Assembly: GCF_918698095.1 (NCBI RefSeq)
Contig: NZ_CAKKLY010000013.1
Location: forward strand, 1-64,000
Origin: Arthrobacter sp. Bi83
GTDB lineage: Bacteria; Actinomycetota; Actinomycetes; Actinomycetales; Micrococcaceae
Direction of reading: 5' to 3'
DNA length: 64,000 nucleotides
Below, in pieces: positions 7,834 to 24,012 of the stretch. The translations under genes were made by a program, and so were the position numbers. Position 1 is the first letter of the stretch, and each line of letters begins with the position of its first letter. Under the pieces are notes generated by a model. It did not search any database, was not told the DNA's origin, and saw only the letters and a program-made list of their open reading frames with translations.

Positions 7834-8103
7834 GTGACCGAAACAGCTGCAAGCAGCTCCAAGGGCCGCCCCGCAAAGAAAGCCGCCAAGGCAGGCTTCT
7901 TCGCTCGAATTGCACTCTTCGTCCGCCAGGTCATCGGCGAGCTGAAGAAGGTCGTCGCACCCACCCGCAAGGAACTGATCAACTACACGCTCGTGGTGCT
8001 GGTATTCGTGGTCATCATGATGGTCATCGTCACCGTGCTGGACCTGGGCTTCGGGACCGCGGTGGGCTGGGTCTTCGGCGGTACAGGCGCCAAGGACCGC
8101 TAA
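7834..8103 (+). CDS. secE: Preprotein translocase subunit SecE
   Basis: The small essential clamp subunit of the SecYEG channel. Single-span type: a Lys-rich amphipathic N-terminal part, then VRQVIGELKKVVAPTRKEL, the conserved SecE cytosolic helix, and one membrane segment (LVVLVFVVIMMVIVTVL). I prefer the GTG at 7834 (89 residues) because GAGTGAGGA lies 5-13 bases upstream; an in-frame ATG at 7819 would give 94 residues with a poorly spaced site. It is followed by nusG as in most bacteria. Confidence 0.93.
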   Translation: MTETAASSSKGRPAKKAAKAGFFARIALFVRQVIGELKKVVAPTRKELINYTLVVLVFVVIMMVIVTVLDLGFGTAVGWVFGGTGAKDR

Positions 8104-8217
8104 GGCGATAGGTCCGCAGACTGCGCGGGCTCCTACGATTATCGGAGGGAGCTGCGGAGTGTGCGGAATTGAGCCATTTAAATAGGCATGTTAAGCAATG
8201 AGGAAGCAGGAGACCAA

Positions 8218-9069
8218 GTGTCTGAGCAGGAGCTCGAGGTAACTGAGGCTGAGCTGGATGGCCCCGCGGACAGCACGGCCGACGCCGCGGCTGAAGCCGT
8301 TGAAGGGTCTGAGGCTGATTCTGCTGCACCCGATTCCGAAGGCGACGCCGATGAGGCAGAGGCCGAAACTGACGTAGTCGACGAAGCAGACGCTGAAGAC
8401 GACGCCGACGCATCCGAAGGCGATGACGAAGACGCAGACGCCCTGGCAGCTGCGGCAGCCAAGGCCGACGTCGACCCCGCAGAAGAGTTCAAGGGCAAAC
8501 TGCGCCGCCAGGAGGGTGACTGGTACGTCATCCACTCCTACGCAGGTTACGAAAACCGCGTCAAGGCCAACCTTGAGACCCGCATCCAGACCTTGGACAT
8601 GGAAGATTACATCTTCGAAATCCAGGTTCCCATGGAAGAAGTCGTTGAGATCAAGAACGCTCAGCGCAAGGTCATCAACCGCGTCCGGATCCCCGGCTAC
8701 GTTCTCGTCCGCATGGACCTGACGGATGCCTCGTGGGGCGCCGTCCGCCACACCCCGGGCGTCACCGGCTTCGTGGGCAACGCCCACAACCCAGTGCCGC
8801 TGCGCCTCGACGAGGTCTTCTCCATGCTCGCTCCGGTCTTCGAGGAAGAGCAAGCCGAGAAGGGCAAGCCCGTCAAGCACGCCGCCGCCCCGGTGGACGT
8901 CGACTTCGAGGTTGGCGAATCGGTCATCGTCAAGGAAGGTCCCTTCGAGACCCTCCCCGCCACGATCTCCGAGATCAAGATTGATTCCCAGACCCTCGTG
9001 GTGCTGGTTTCCATCTTCGAGCGCGAAACGCCGGTCACCCTGGCATTCAACCAGGTCACCAAGATCTAG
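8218..9069 (+). CDS. nusG: Transcription termination/antitermination factor NusG
   Basis: Binds RNA polymerase and modulates pausing, Rho termination and coupling to ribosomes. The first roughly 90 residues are an Asp/Glu/Ala-rich disordered extension typical of actinobacterial NusG. The NGN domain follows from about [16 protein letters not shown], with [11 protein letters not shown] and [12 protein letters not shown], and the C-terminal KOW domain is [25 protein letters not shown] favour the GTG at 8218 (283 residues), which has AGGAAGCAGGAGA 5-17 bases upstream; the ATG at 8188 would add ten residues. It ends 131 bases before rplK. Confidence 0.95.
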   Translation: MSEQELEVTEAELDGPADSTADAAAEAVEGSEADSAAPDSEGDADEAEAETDVVDEADAEDDADASEGDDEDADALAAAAAKADVDPAEEFKGKLRRQEGDWYVIHSYAGYENRVKANLETRIQTLDMEDYIFEIQVPMEEVVEIKNAQRKVINRVRIPGYVLVRMDLTDASWGAVRHTPGVTGFVGNAHNPVPLRLDEVFSMLAPVFEEEQAEKGKPVKHAAAPVDVDFEVGESVIVKEGPFETLPATISEIKIDSQTLVVLVSIFERETPVTLAFNQVTKI

Positions 9070-9200
9070 CAATACCCACAGAATTCGCTCCGGGGCTGCC
9101 CGCTTAGCAGCCACGAAGCGGCCGACCGCCTCGCCATGGCGGTCAACCACCTGAGGCACGCTCCTGTGTCCCAGGACGCATTTGAGAGAAGGACCCTACA

Positions 9201-9632
9201 TTGGCTCCCAAGAAGAAGGTCACCGGCCTCATCAAGCTGCAGATCCAGGCAGGTGCCGCTAACCCGGCTCCGCCGATCGGTCCTGCGCTTGGCCAGCACG
9301 GTGTCAACATCATGGAATTCTGCAAGGCGTACAACGCTGCGACGGAAGCCCAGCGCGGCAACGTTATTCCTGTTGAAATCACGGTCTACGAGGACCGCTC
9401 GTTCACGTTCATCACCAAGACCCCGCCGGCTGCAGAGCTCATCAAAAAGGCTGCAGGCGTCGCCAAGGGTTCCGCTACCCCGCACACCGTCAAGGTTGCC
9501 AAGCTGACCCAGGCCCAGGTCAACGAGATCGCTTCCACCAAGATGGAAGACCTCAACGCCACGAGCCTCGAAGGCGCAGCGAAGATCATCGCCGGCACCG
9601 CCCGCTCCATGGGTATCACCGTCGAGGGTTAA
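9201..9632 (+). CDS. rplK: 50S ribosomal protein L11
   Basis: Part of the GTPase-associated centre of the large subunit, binding 23S rRNA near the L7/L12 stalk. The 143-residue protein has the proline-rich [18 protein letters not shown] signature (about residues 21-38), which is the thiopeptide-sensitive region. The start is TTG at 9201, giving MAPKKKVTG, with GAGAGAAGGA a few bases upstream. rplA follows 176 bases downstream, an unusually wide gap for this pair. Confidence 0.97.
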
Positions 9633-9808
9633 TTCCCTCACCGCTGAAGCGGCGCGGCTTCGGGAAACCGACGACGACGCCGGACAGCACCGCCGGGAAA
9701 CCGGCACCACTGAAACATTGAAATGTTGGAGATCCACGCCGGATCCGCCAACTGTGGCAGGGCCCAGCGCGGTCCGCAGACCACAACTGCACAAGGAGAA
9801 TAAGCAGC

Positions 9809-10516
9809 ATGGCAAAGCGCAGCAAAGCATATGAGGCAGCCGCCGCCAAGATCGACGCGGAGAAGTTCTACGCGCCGTTCGAGGCAGTGACGCTCGCCAA
9901 GGACACCAACCCGTCCAAGTTCGACGCCACCGTTGAGGTCGCTTTCCGCCTGGGCGTTGACCCCCGTAAGGCTGACCAGATGGTCCGCGGCACCGTCAAC
10001 CTGCCCCACGGCACCGGTAAGACTGCCCGCGTTCTCGTCTTCGCCACGGGCGACAAGGCCGAAGCAGCCATCGCTGCAGGCGCCGACTTCGTTGGTTCCG
10101 ATGACCTGATCGAAAAGATCGCCGGCGGCTGGACCGACTTCGACGCAGCCGTTGCCACCCCTGACCTCATGGGCAAGGTTGGCCGCCTCGGTAAGGTCCT
10201 GGGTCCGCGTAACCTGATGCCGAACCCGAAGACCGGCACCGTGACCGCTGACGTCACCAAGGCTGTCAACGACATCAAGGGCGGCAAGATCGACTTCCGC
10301 GTCGACAAGCACTCCAACCTGCACTTCATCATCGGTAAGGTTTCGTTCGACGTCATCAAGCTGGCCGAGAACTACGCAGCCGCTCTCGAAGAGGTACTTC
10401 GTCTGAAGCCGTCCGCTTCAAAGGGCCGCTACATCCAGAAGGCTACGGTTGCCACGACCTTCGGTCCCGGCATCTCCGTAGACCCGAACGTCACCAAGGT
10501 GCTGACCGAGGTCTAA
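9809..10516 (+). CDS. rplA: 50S ribosomal protein L1
   Basis: Forms the L1 stalk that helps deacylated tRNA leave the E site; in other bacteria it also represses its own operon. The 235-residue protein carries the family signature region [19 protein letters not shown] (about 131-149) and ends in [14 protein letters not shown] good Shine-Dalgarno (AAGGAG) lies upstream of the ATG. A strong terminator follows, so the L11-L1 transcript probably ends here before the two acetyltransferase genes. Confidence 0.97.
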   Translation: MAKRSKAYEAAAAKIDAEKFYAPFEAVTLAKDTNPSKFDATVEVAFRLGVDPRKADQMVRGTVNLPHGTGKTARVLVFATGDKAEAAIAAGADFVGSDDLIEKIAGGWTDFDAAVATPDLMGKVGRLGKVLGPRNLMPNPKTGTVTADVTKAVNDIKGGKIDFRVDKHSNLHFIIGKVSFDVIKLAENYAAALEEVLRLKPSASKGRYIQKATVATTFGPGISVDPNVTKVLTEV

Positions 10517-10553
10517 TCCTCGCGAACCACCCGCCGGTCATCCGGCGGGCAAC

Positions 10554-10590
10554 AAGGGCCGCCCGGCATTGCGCCGGGCGGTCCTTTGTT
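10554..10590 (+). terminator. Rho-independent terminator after rplA
   Basis: A GC-rich stem (CCGCCCGGC / GCCGGGCGG with flanking AAGG/CCTT) and short loop followed by CTTTGTT. A smaller CCCGCCGG/CCGGCGGG hairpin precedes it. Confidence 0.8.
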
Positions 10591-10638
10591 CTTGCTGCCG
10601 GCCTCTGCCGGCCCCTGGAGCGCGCAAGGCTGTGCGGC

Positions 10639-10644
10639 TAGGCT
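10639..10644 (+). promoter_or_regulatory. Candidate -10 for a leaderless GNAT transcript
   Basis: TAGGCT ends exactly 6 bases before the GTG at 10651, so initiation would fall on the start codon. No Shine-Dalgarno is visible in the short interval. Confidence 0.4.
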
Positions 10645-10650
10645 GATGCC

Positions 10651-11742
10651 GTGACGACGCCGGCTTACCCCATAGAACCTCTGGTCCTGCCTTCCTCCAT
10701 CGATTCCCCGGATGCCTCAGACTTTCTGGAGTTCAGCGATCTCAGTGACGCGCTGGTGCTGGAAACGTGGGGGAACCTTGACCGTGCCACCCCGAGGGAG
10801 GCCCGCCTCGAGGCTTGGCGCGACGATGACTATAAGCAGCTCCGGATCTTCTTCGTCCGTCTGGACGGGCGCATGGTCGCCAAATCCTGGATCAGATTGC
10901 CGCTGCAGGAGAACCTCCAGGACGCGATGGTGAGGGTGGACGTCCTGAACGAATTCACCGGAAGGGGAATCGGGCAGGCGCTGCTGCGGCATGGCGAGGA
11001 GCTGGCCGCCAGCCACGGCCGCAGCACCCTGCAGAGCTTCACGGAACACGCGGCGGTCTTTGATCCGGACGGGCCCGGCGTCCTGAAGCCGGGAACAGGC
11101 ACGGGAGGGGTCCCCGCAGACTCGCGAGCGGCCAGGTTCGCCGCAGCCGGCGGCTACACTCTGGAGCAGGTCACCCGGTTCAGCGCACTGGACATGCCGG
11201 TAGCGGATGGCACTCTCGACGCCCTGGACAGGGAGGCAAGCTCCATTGCCGGGGACAGCTACGAACTCCTCAGTTGGACCGACCGCTGCCCTGACGAATA
11301 TATTGACCAGCTGGCTGTGCTCATGTCCCGAATGAGCACTGACAGCCCGGCCGGCGCCCTCCACTACGATGCCGAAGTGTGGGACGCCAAACGCGTCCGG
11401 CACGTTGAGGATGAGTGGCAGCAGACCGGCCAGGAGGCTCTGTTTGCTGTGGCGCGGCACAAGGCGAGCGGTGAGCTGGCCGCCTACTCGGTCCTGCAGT
11501 ATTCCGGGTCAAAACCCTGGGTCGCGGAGCAGGACGACACCCTTGTCATCAAGGCACACCGTGGAAACCGCCTGGGCATGCTCGTGAAAATTCTGAATCT
11601 TCGGCGGATGGTGGCGGAGCATCCCTCGGTTGAACGGATCCTCACGTTTAACGCCGCGGAGAACGACCACATGCTCGCGATCAACATCGCCCTGGGCTTC
11701 CGCCCGGCGGGGTACGACGGCGAGTGGCAGCGACGCCGCTAA
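10651..11742 (+). CDS. GNAT-family acetyltransferase, two GNAT domains
   Basis: A 363-residue protein with two acyl-CoA-binding GNAT halves. The first has VLNEFTGRGIGQALLRHGEELA (about residues 98-118) with the Q/RxxGxG/A pyrophosphate loop; the second has VIKAHRGNRLGMLVKILNL (about 298-316). Two fused GNAT domains also occur in mycothiol synthase MshD, but I see no basis to name a substrate. It is clearly a paralogue of the next gene, with a shared N-terminal pattern SxDxPDAxDFL. Start is GTG at 10651, six bases after a -10-like hexamer. Confidence 0.82.
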   Translation: MTTPAYPIEPLVLPSSIDSPDASDFLEFSDLSDALVLETWGNLDRATPREARLEAWRDDDYKQLRIFFVRLDGRMVAKSWIRLPLQENLQDAMVRVDVLNEFTGRGIGQALLRHGEELAASHGRSTLQSFTEHAAVFDPDGPGVLKPGTGTGGVPADSRAARFAAAGGYTLEQVTRFSALDMPVADGTLDALDREASSIAGDSYELLSWTDRCPDEYIDQLAVLMSRMSTDSPAGALHYDAEVWDAKRVRHVEDEWQQTGQEALFAVARHKASGELAAYSVLQYSGSKPWVAEQDDTLVIKAHRGNRLGMLVKILNLRRMVAEHPSVERILTFNAAENDHMLAINIALGFRPAGYDGEWQRRR

Positions 11743-11786
11743 CCGTCATATGCTGGCGACGGATACTCCGCGTGGACTCAAGCCCG

Positions 11787-11792
11787 TAGCCT
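11787..11792 (+). promoter_or_regulatory. Candidate -10 for the second GNAT gene
   Basis: TAGCCT stands 6 bases before the GTG at 11799, the same arrangement as at the first GNAT gene. Confidence 0.4.
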
Positions 11793-11798
11793 GACAGG

Positions 11799-12947
11799 GT
11801 GAGCGGCAGAACGGCTGGGAAGATGCCCCCTATGGCAAGTGAAGTGCGGATCGAGCAGTTGTTCATCCCGGAGTCCGTCGACGCGCCCGACGCAGCGGAC
11901 TTCCTGGCCGCAGTGGAAGTGGGCCGTAAGGTCCGGATGCAGACGTGGGGGAGCGATGACCTCGCATACGCCCCGCTTGAGAAGCTCCTCGAACTGGACG
12001 ATCCCTATGAGCGCCAGGTCATCCTGGTGGCCAAGGTGGACGGCAGGATCGTGGGTACCGTGGACATCGCACTGCCCCTCACCGACAATCTTGACCTGGC
12101 GGAGTTCACGCTGGACATCCTGCCCGAATACCAGCGTCAGGGGGTGGGCCGGCAGCTGTTGGATGCCGCGGAACGGTTCGCCCGCGACGAGGGTAGGTCC
12201 ATGATCCTGATCGACACCAACCATCCCGGGTCTTCGCTCCATGAGTTCGAATCCGAGCAGCTGGTGCCCGGATCCGGGCAGGGCTTCGTGCCGCTGGGCA
12301 GCCGGGAAGTGGAGTTCGCCCGGCGCACCGGCTACACGCTGCAGCACATCGAGCAGTTCAGCTCCTGCGCCCTGCCGCTCGACACCAAGCTCGTGGCGGA
12401 GCTCGAGGCCGAGGCGGAAGAAGCAAACAACGGCCGCTACCGGCTGCACCATTGGACCGACCGGTGCCCGGAGCGGTGGCTGGAATCCGTGGCCGCCCTA
12501 GAGAACCAGGCCGGCGGGGATACCATGCCCGCCGGCGGAAGCGAGGAGGACGGCATGGTGTTCGATGCCCGCATCCTGCGGGAAGCCGAGGACGTGACCA
12601 TAGCGCAGGGGCGGCGCACGGTGGTGACCGCCGTCGAGCACGTTGCCTCTGAAACCCTGGTGGGACTGACCACCATCAGCGTCCTGGCGCAGCGCCAGGA
12701 TGTCGTCTTCCAGGACGACACGGTGGTGCTGCAGGAGCACCGCGGCAACAAGCTGGGGCTGCTGATCAAGGTGGCCAACATGGAGCGGCTGACGGAGCAG
12801 TTCCCCGATGCACGCGTGATCTACACCTGGAACGCCCCGGAAAACCGGTACCTTCTGACCGTAAACCGCCAGTTGGGATTTACGACGGCGGGTGTCACCG
12901 GCATCTGGCAGAAGGAACTGCCGGATATGGGGCCCAGTACCAGTTGA
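11799..12947 (+). CDS. GNAT-family acetyltransferase, two GNAT domains (paralogue)
   Basis: A 382-residue tandem-GNAT protein. Domain 1 has LPEYQRQGVGRQLLDAAERFA with the RxxGxG-type acetyl-CoA loop; domain 2 has VLQEHRGNKLGLLIKVANM. It aligns along its length with the preceding gene, pointing to a duplication. Start is uncertain: GTG 11799 fits a leaderless transcript, while ATG 11832 (371 residues, MASEVRIEQ) has GGGAAG about nine bases upstream. Substrate unknown. It sits between rplA and rplJ, where many bacteria have no gene. Confidence 0.82.
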   Translation: MSGRTAGKMPPMASEVRIEQLFIPESVDAPDAADFLAAVEVGRKVRMQTWGSDDLAYAPLEKLLELDDPYERQVILVAKVDGRIVGTVDIALPLTDNLDLAEFTLDILPEYQRQGVGRQLLDAAERFARDEGRSMILIDTNHPGSSLHEFESEQLVPGSGQGFVPLGSREVEFARRTGYTLQHIEQFSSCALPLDTKLVAELEAEAEEANNGRYRLHHWTDRCPERWLESVAALENQAGGDTMPAGGSEEDGMVFDARILREAEDVTIAQGRRTVVTAVEHVASETLVGLTTISVLAQRQDVVFQDDTVVLQEHRGNKLGLLIKVANMERLTEQFPDARVIYTWNAPENRYLLTVNRQLGFTTAGVTGIWQKELPDMGPSTS

Positions 12948-12983
12948 CCTGTGCCGGCTGGATGCCATCAGCTGGACGCCGAT

Positions 12984-13013
12984 TTGGCGGTCCGGCGCGG
13001 CGTCCCGTAAGCT
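12984..13013 (+). promoter_or_regulatory. Candidate promoter for rplJ-rplL
   Basis: TTGGCG (12984-12989), 18 bases, TAAGCT (13008-13013). It is placed to start a leader of about 250 bases before rplJ. Confidence 0.5.
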
Positions 13014-13260
13014 TGGAGGACCAAAGACCGTCGGTTGTTGGAAATCCACTCTTTCGAGCTCAGCTCAACTCTGTAGTTGTGCGCGGAGGAGCCAGTGGGT
13101 TTCCGGACGAAGGACCCTGAACATAGGGCGGCCAGCGCAGGTGAACGAAGCAAAGCTCCGCGGTTCTGAACTGCGTTGAGCCAAGCCCCGTGCATCTGCG
13201 CGGGGCGTTTTTAGTTTTAGCTCACCTGAGCGGGGACCCGGAATACCGGCACTATCCCCG
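13014..13260 (+). promoter_or_regulatory. L10 leader with attenuator (rplJL autoregulation)
   Basis: A structured 5' leader upstream of rplJ. An 11-bp stem pairs GGAAATCCACT (from about 13038) with AGTGGGTTTCC (to about 13105), enclosing GC-rich internal helices. It is followed by an intrinsic terminator at 13185-13212 and then the rplJ Shine-Dalgarno. In many bacteria the L10-(L12) complex binds such a leader to set its own level; here the internal terminator suggests control by attenuation (inference). Confidence 0.65.
13185..13212 (+). terminator. Intrinsic terminator/attenuator in the rplJ leader
   Basis: A 9-bp stem GCCCCGTGC / GCGCGGGGC with loop ATCT is followed by GTTTTTAGTTTTAG. It lies 60 bases before the rplJ start and after the long leader stem, so readthrough would be needed to express rplJ and rplL. 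Confidence 0.8.
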
Positions 13261-13271
13261 GAAGGAGGGTT

Positions 13272-13862
13272 ATGGCAACGCCTACCAAGGTTTCAGCAGT
13301 AGCTGAGATCACTAACGATTTCAAGGAATCGAACGCCGCTGTCCTGACCGAATACCGTGGGCTCACCGTTGCACAGCTCAAGCAGCTGCGTGTTTCTCTC
13401 GGCCAGGACACCAAGTTCTCGGTCGTCAAGAACACCCTGACCGCCATTGCAGCCAAGGAAGCTGGTGTCGAAGCATTCGACGGCCAGCTCGCCGGCCCCA
13501 CTGCAATCGCGTTCATCAAGGGTGACGCAGTTGCAGCTGCCAAGAGCCTGACGGATTTTGCCAAGACCAACAAGCAGCTGGTTATCAAGACCGGTTACTT
13601 CGAGGGTAAGGCACTGAACGCCAGCGAAGTTGCTGCCCTGGCAGCACTCGAGTCCCGCGAGCTGCAGCTCGCCAAGGTTGCAGGCATCCTCAAGGCTCCT
13701 GCTGCCGCTGCTGCACGCATCATTGACGCCCTGCGCCTCAAGCTTGAAGAAGAGAACGGTGCTCCGGCTGAAGCCGAAGCGCCCGCCGCTGAAGAAGCCC
13801 CGGCCGCAGAAGCAGCAGAGACCGAAGCTCCGGCCGAAGCCGCAGCCCCCGAAGAGAACTAA
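13272..13862 (+). CDS. rplJ: 50S ribosomal protein L10
   Basis: Anchors L7/L12 dimers to the large subunit as the base of the stalk. The 196-residue protein has the L10 N-terminal pattern AVLTEYRGLTVAQLKQLR and the helix that binds L12 dimers at about 150-165. Beyond it is a 35-residue Ala/Glu/Pro-rich acidic tail that E. coli L10 lacks. The ATG has GGAAGGAGG upstream. It is followed 78 bases later by rplL. Confidence 0.97.
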   Translation: MATPTKVSAVAEITNDFKESNAAVLTEYRGLTVAQLKQLRVSLGQDTKFSVVKNTLTAIAAKEAGVEAFDGQLAGPTAIAFIKGDAVAAAKSLTDFAKTNKQLVIKTGYFEGKALNASEVAALAALESRELQLAKVAGILKAPAAAAARIIDALRLKLEEENGAPAEAEAPAAEEAPAAEAAETEAPAEAAAPEEN

Positions 13863-13940
13863 CTCTCTTTCAAACCAGACTCCGGTGTGAAGGCAACGGC
13901 TCAGGCCGCCAAGCACCACCTATAGGAAGGACGCCACACC

Positions 13941-14315
13941 ATGGCGAAGCTCAGCAACGAAGAGCTCATTGAAGCTTTCAAGGAACTGACCATCATCGAG
14001 CTCTCCGAGTTCGTCAAGCTCTTCGAAGAGACCTTCGAAGTTACGGCTGCTGCTGTCGCCGTTGCTGGCCCCGCTGCCGGCGCTGCTGAAGAAGCCGAAG
14101 AGAAGACCGAATTCGACGTCGTTCTCGAAGCTGCTGGCGACAAGAAGATCGCAGTGATCAAGGAAGTCCGCGCCATCACCTCCCTCGGCCTCAAGGAAGC
14201 CAAGGACTTGGTTGACAGCGCTCCGAAGGCTGTTCTCGAAGGCGTTACGAAGGAAGCTGCAGAGAAGGCTATTGCTCAGCTCGAAGAAGCCGGCGCACGC
14301 GTTACCCTCAAGTAA
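13941..14315 (+). CDS. rplL: 50S ribosomal protein L7/L12
   Basis: The multicopy stalk protein that recruits and stimulates translational GTPases. The 124-residue sequence has the N-terminal dimerisation helices ([18 protein letters not shown]), an Ala/Gly/Pro hinge (about 36-50) and the C-terminal factor-binding domain with [21 protein letters not shown] terminator 16 bases downstream closes the rplJL unit. Confidence 0.97.
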   Translation: MAKLSNEELIEAFKELTIIELSEFVKLFEETFEVTAAAVAVAGPAAGAAEEAEEKTEFDVVLEAAGDKKIAVIKEVRAITSLGLKEAKDLVDSAPKAVLEGVTKEAAEKAIAQLEEAGARVTLK

Positions 14316-14331
14316 CACACGCTTTGCTCTT

Positions 14332-14365
14332 GGAAGCCCCGTCCACTCCGGTGGGCGGGGTTTCC
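14332..14365. terminator. Terminator after rplL
   Basis: A 15-bp stem with two G-T pairs (14332-14346 / 14351-14365, loop TCCG) followed by TGCGTTTT. It lies between rplL (+) and the deacylase gene (-), so it may work both ways. Confidence 0.75.
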
Positions 14366-14388
14366 TGCGTTTTAAACCACAGCTGCGT

Positions 14389-14886
14389 CTAATTGGGGTC
14401 GCTGATATCAGCCACCACCGCACCGAGCGCCGCTGTCAGGGCGTCGGCGTCCACGAAGGCGCTGTAGCCGTGCTGGCCCGCGCCCATGGAGATGCGGCGG
14501 CCGGCAATGGTCTGGTCTGCATATACGGGCCAGGCCGTGGTGCTGCCCAGCGGGGTGATGGTCCCGCGTTCGTAGCCAGTGGCCTCCAGGGCCACGTCCG
14601 CCGCGGGCATCGAGAGTTTGTTGACGCCCACCAGGCTCCGAAGCTTGGGCCAGGAGATCTGGCGGTCGCCCGGAATGAGGGCGAACAGGAAGCTGCCGTC
14701 CTTGTGCTTCACGACGAGGGACTTCACAATATCGGCCGGCGTGATGCCGAGGATCTGCGCAGCCTCCTCGAGGCTGTGCGCCGCAAGCCGCTCCACGAGT
14801 TCGACGTCGAGGCCGCGGGCGGCGGCGTCGGCAAGGAAGCGCTCCCTGCCAGAGCCGTCCGCGCCTCCGGCCGATAGGGCTTTCAT
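14389..14886 (-). CDS. YbaK/ProX-type aminoacyl-tRNA deacylase
   Basis: A 165-residue protein of the YbaK family, which hydrolyses mischarged aminoacyl-tRNA such as Cys- or Ala-tRNA-Pro (family knowledge). Visible are IVKSLVVKHKDG with the family Lys in the substrate pocket, GDRQISWPKL, and GYERGTITPLGS (the GxxxGxxxPxG pattern). The ATG at 14886 overlaps the thiolase stop by one base (TGATG), so the genes are coupled; a longer reading would run into the thiolase. Its specificity cannot be told from sequence. Confidence 0.88.
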   Translation of the reverse strand: MKALSAGGADGSGRERFLADAAARGLDVELVERLAAHSLEEAAQILGITPADIVKSLVVKHKDGSFLFALIPGDRQISWPKLRSLVGVNKLSMPAADVALEATGYERGTITPLGSTTAWPVYADQTIAGRRISMGAGQHGYSAFVDADALTAALGAVVADISDPN

Positions 14887-16085
14887 CAGTCCCGGTACAG
14901 CAGGAGGGCTTCGCCCTGCCCGCCGCCGCCGCACAGGGAGACCGCAGCCTTGCCTTGGCCGCGCCGTTTCAGTTCATGTGCCGCGTGCAGCGCCAGCCGG
15001 GCGCCGGAGGCGCCAATCGGATGGCCGACGGCGATGGCGCCGCCGTGGATGTTGCACTGCTCCAGCGGGTAGTCCAGGTCCTTGAGCGACTGCACGGCCA
15101 CAGAACCGAAAGCCTCATTAATTTCAATGAAGTCCAGATCGGCAGTGGTCCAGCCCGCCCGGTCCAGGGCATTCCGGATCGCGTTGGAGGGCTGGGAGTG
15201 GAGTGAGTTGTCCGGCCCGGCCACCTGGCCGGGCCTGCCGACAACCGCCAGGAATTCCAGCCCGTTGTCCTCGGCAAACTTGCGGGACGTCAGCACCAGG
15301 GCCGAGGCGCCGTCGGACAGGGGAGAGGAGTTGCCGGCGGTGATGGTCCCGTCCGTGACGAACGCGGCGCGAAGCCCTGCCAGCGATTCGACGGACGTGT
15401 CCGGACGGATCCCTTCGTCCGTGGCCACGACCACCGGATCGCCCTTGCGCTGCTTGACGCTGATCGGTGCGATTTCGCCGTCGAAGACCCCGTTCTTGGC
15501 GGCGATGGCCGCGCGCTGGTGAGACTGGGCCGCCACGTTGTCCTGCGACGCCCGGTCGATGCCCAGGACCAGGTTCTTGGTCTCGGTGGAGAGTCCCATG
15601 GACTGCCCGTCGAAGGCGTCCGTCAGGCCGTCGTGCGCGGCCACGTCGAGCGCCTGGACAGCGCCGTACGCCCAGCCCTGGCGCGAGCCCGGAAGAACAT
15701 GCGGTGCCCGGGTCATGGATTCCTGGCCACCCGCGACAACGACGGCGGCATCGCCGCTGCGGATCATCCTCGCCGCGTCGATCACGGCGGTCAGCCCTGA
15801 AAGGCAGACCTTGTTGATGGTCACCGTAGGCACGTTCCAGCCGATGCCGGCGCCGATCGCGCTCTGCCGGGCCGGGTTCTGGCCGGCCCCGGCCTGAAGC
15901 ACCTGGCCCATGATGACCGCGTCCACCTGGTCGGCGCGAAGCCCGCTGGCGGCGATGGCCGCCTTGATGGCGTGCGCGCCGAGTTCGACGGCGGTGAAGC
16001 TCGCCAGCTGTCCGTTGAGACGGCCCTGCGGCGTCCGGGCGCCGGACAGGATGACAACGTCATTGTTGTCTGCGGAGTTGGTCAT
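14886..16085 (-). CDS. Acetyl-CoA C-acyltransferase (thiolase)
   Basis: A 399-residue thiolase that condenses or cleaves acyl-CoA. The acylated Cys is in INKVCLSGL (residue about 90; most relatives have VCGSG, here Leu replaces the first Gly), the His base in GGAIAVGHPIGASGAR (about 352-367) and the second Cys in SLCGGGGQG. The typical thiolase segment NEAFGSVAV is also present. Whether it works in fatty acid breakdown or biosynthetic acetoacetyl-CoA formation cannot be decided. It leads a two-gene set with the deacylase. TAGCCT about 35 bases upstream on the minus strand may be its -10. Confidence 0.93.
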   Translation of the reverse strand: MTNSADNNDVVILSGARTPQGRLNGQLASFTAVELGAHAIKAAIAASGLRADQVDAVIMGQVLQAGAGQNPARQSAIGAGIGWNVPTVTINKVCLSGLTAVIDAARMIRSGDAAVVVAGGQESMTRAPHVLPGSRQGWAYGAVQALDVAAHDGLTDAFDGQSMGLSTETKNLVLGIDRASQDNVAAQSHQRAAIAAKNGVFDGEIAPISVKQRKGDPVVVATDEGIRPDTSVESLAGLRAAFVTDGTITAGNSSPLSDGASALVLTSRKFAEDNGLEFLAVVGRPGQVAGPDNSLHSQPSNAIRNALDRAGWTTADLDFIEINEAFGSVAVQSLKDLDYPLEQCNIHGGAIAVGHPIGASGARLALHAAHELKRRGQGKAAVSLCGGGGQGEALLLYRD

Positions 16086-16494
16086 GGTTATCTCTTCCGA
16101 TCTGAATGAATGTAGGCCTAGGCTACCGTGAGCCCCGTCACCTATCCATTCAAACGCTGCGGCGGGTGCCGGAATTCCACTGCGGCACTGTGCCGCGCCA
16201 ACTAGGTGCCTACGGCAACGGTGCTTGCAATAAGCTTCGAAGTGGGGTAGACACGCGTTAAGTTTTGCCGTATCGTAGATATTTGCGTCTTCCCTGTTTA
16301 CCTTCAGCCTTCATATAGCGGTGGGCTTCTCCTGGCAGCTGCTCCATCAATGTGCCGTATACAACGTCACCAGCATGGGCAGACCAGGTCCCGGGTCATA
16401 TAGCGGAACCGGATGGTAGCACTGCGGAGTCACTCTGCAGGGTACATAGCGGGGGAGATCTGAAAACGCCTGAAGGTCTGTGGAAGGATCCCTC
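16086..16494. other. Intergenic region before rpoB
   Basis: About 410 bases with no supported gene. On the left is the thiolase promoter (minus strand). A plus-strand promoter candidate for rpoB lies at 16225-16253 and would leave a leader of about 235 bases. I see no strong terminator hairpin in the leader. Confidence 0.6.
16225..16253 (+). promoter_or_regulatory. Candidate promoter for rpoBC
   Basis: TTGCAA (16225-16230), 17 bases, TAGACA (16248-16253). Confidence 0.4.
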
Positions 16495-20001
<3,507 letters not shown>

Positions 20002-20008
20002 GTGAGGT

Positions 20009-20036
20009 CCGACGGCGGGTGACCACCCGCCGTCGG
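20009..20036 (+). terminator. Hairpin between rpoB and rpoC
   Basis: A perfect 13-bp stem (CCGACGGCGGGTG / CACCCGCCGTCGG) with a two-base nominal loop, followed by CTCCTCCCTCCCTTTT. It may be a partial attenuator or RNA-processing structure setting the rpoB:rpoC ratio. That is inference; the T-tract is weak. Confidence 0.5.
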
Positions 20037-20103
20037 CTCCTCCCTCCCTTTTCCCGTAACCCAAGACTTCAGAATTTAGAGAACAAGAGAGAACAGGGAC
20101 CAT

Positions 20104-24003
<3,900 letters not shown>

Positions 24004-24012
24004 CCGTTCTTG

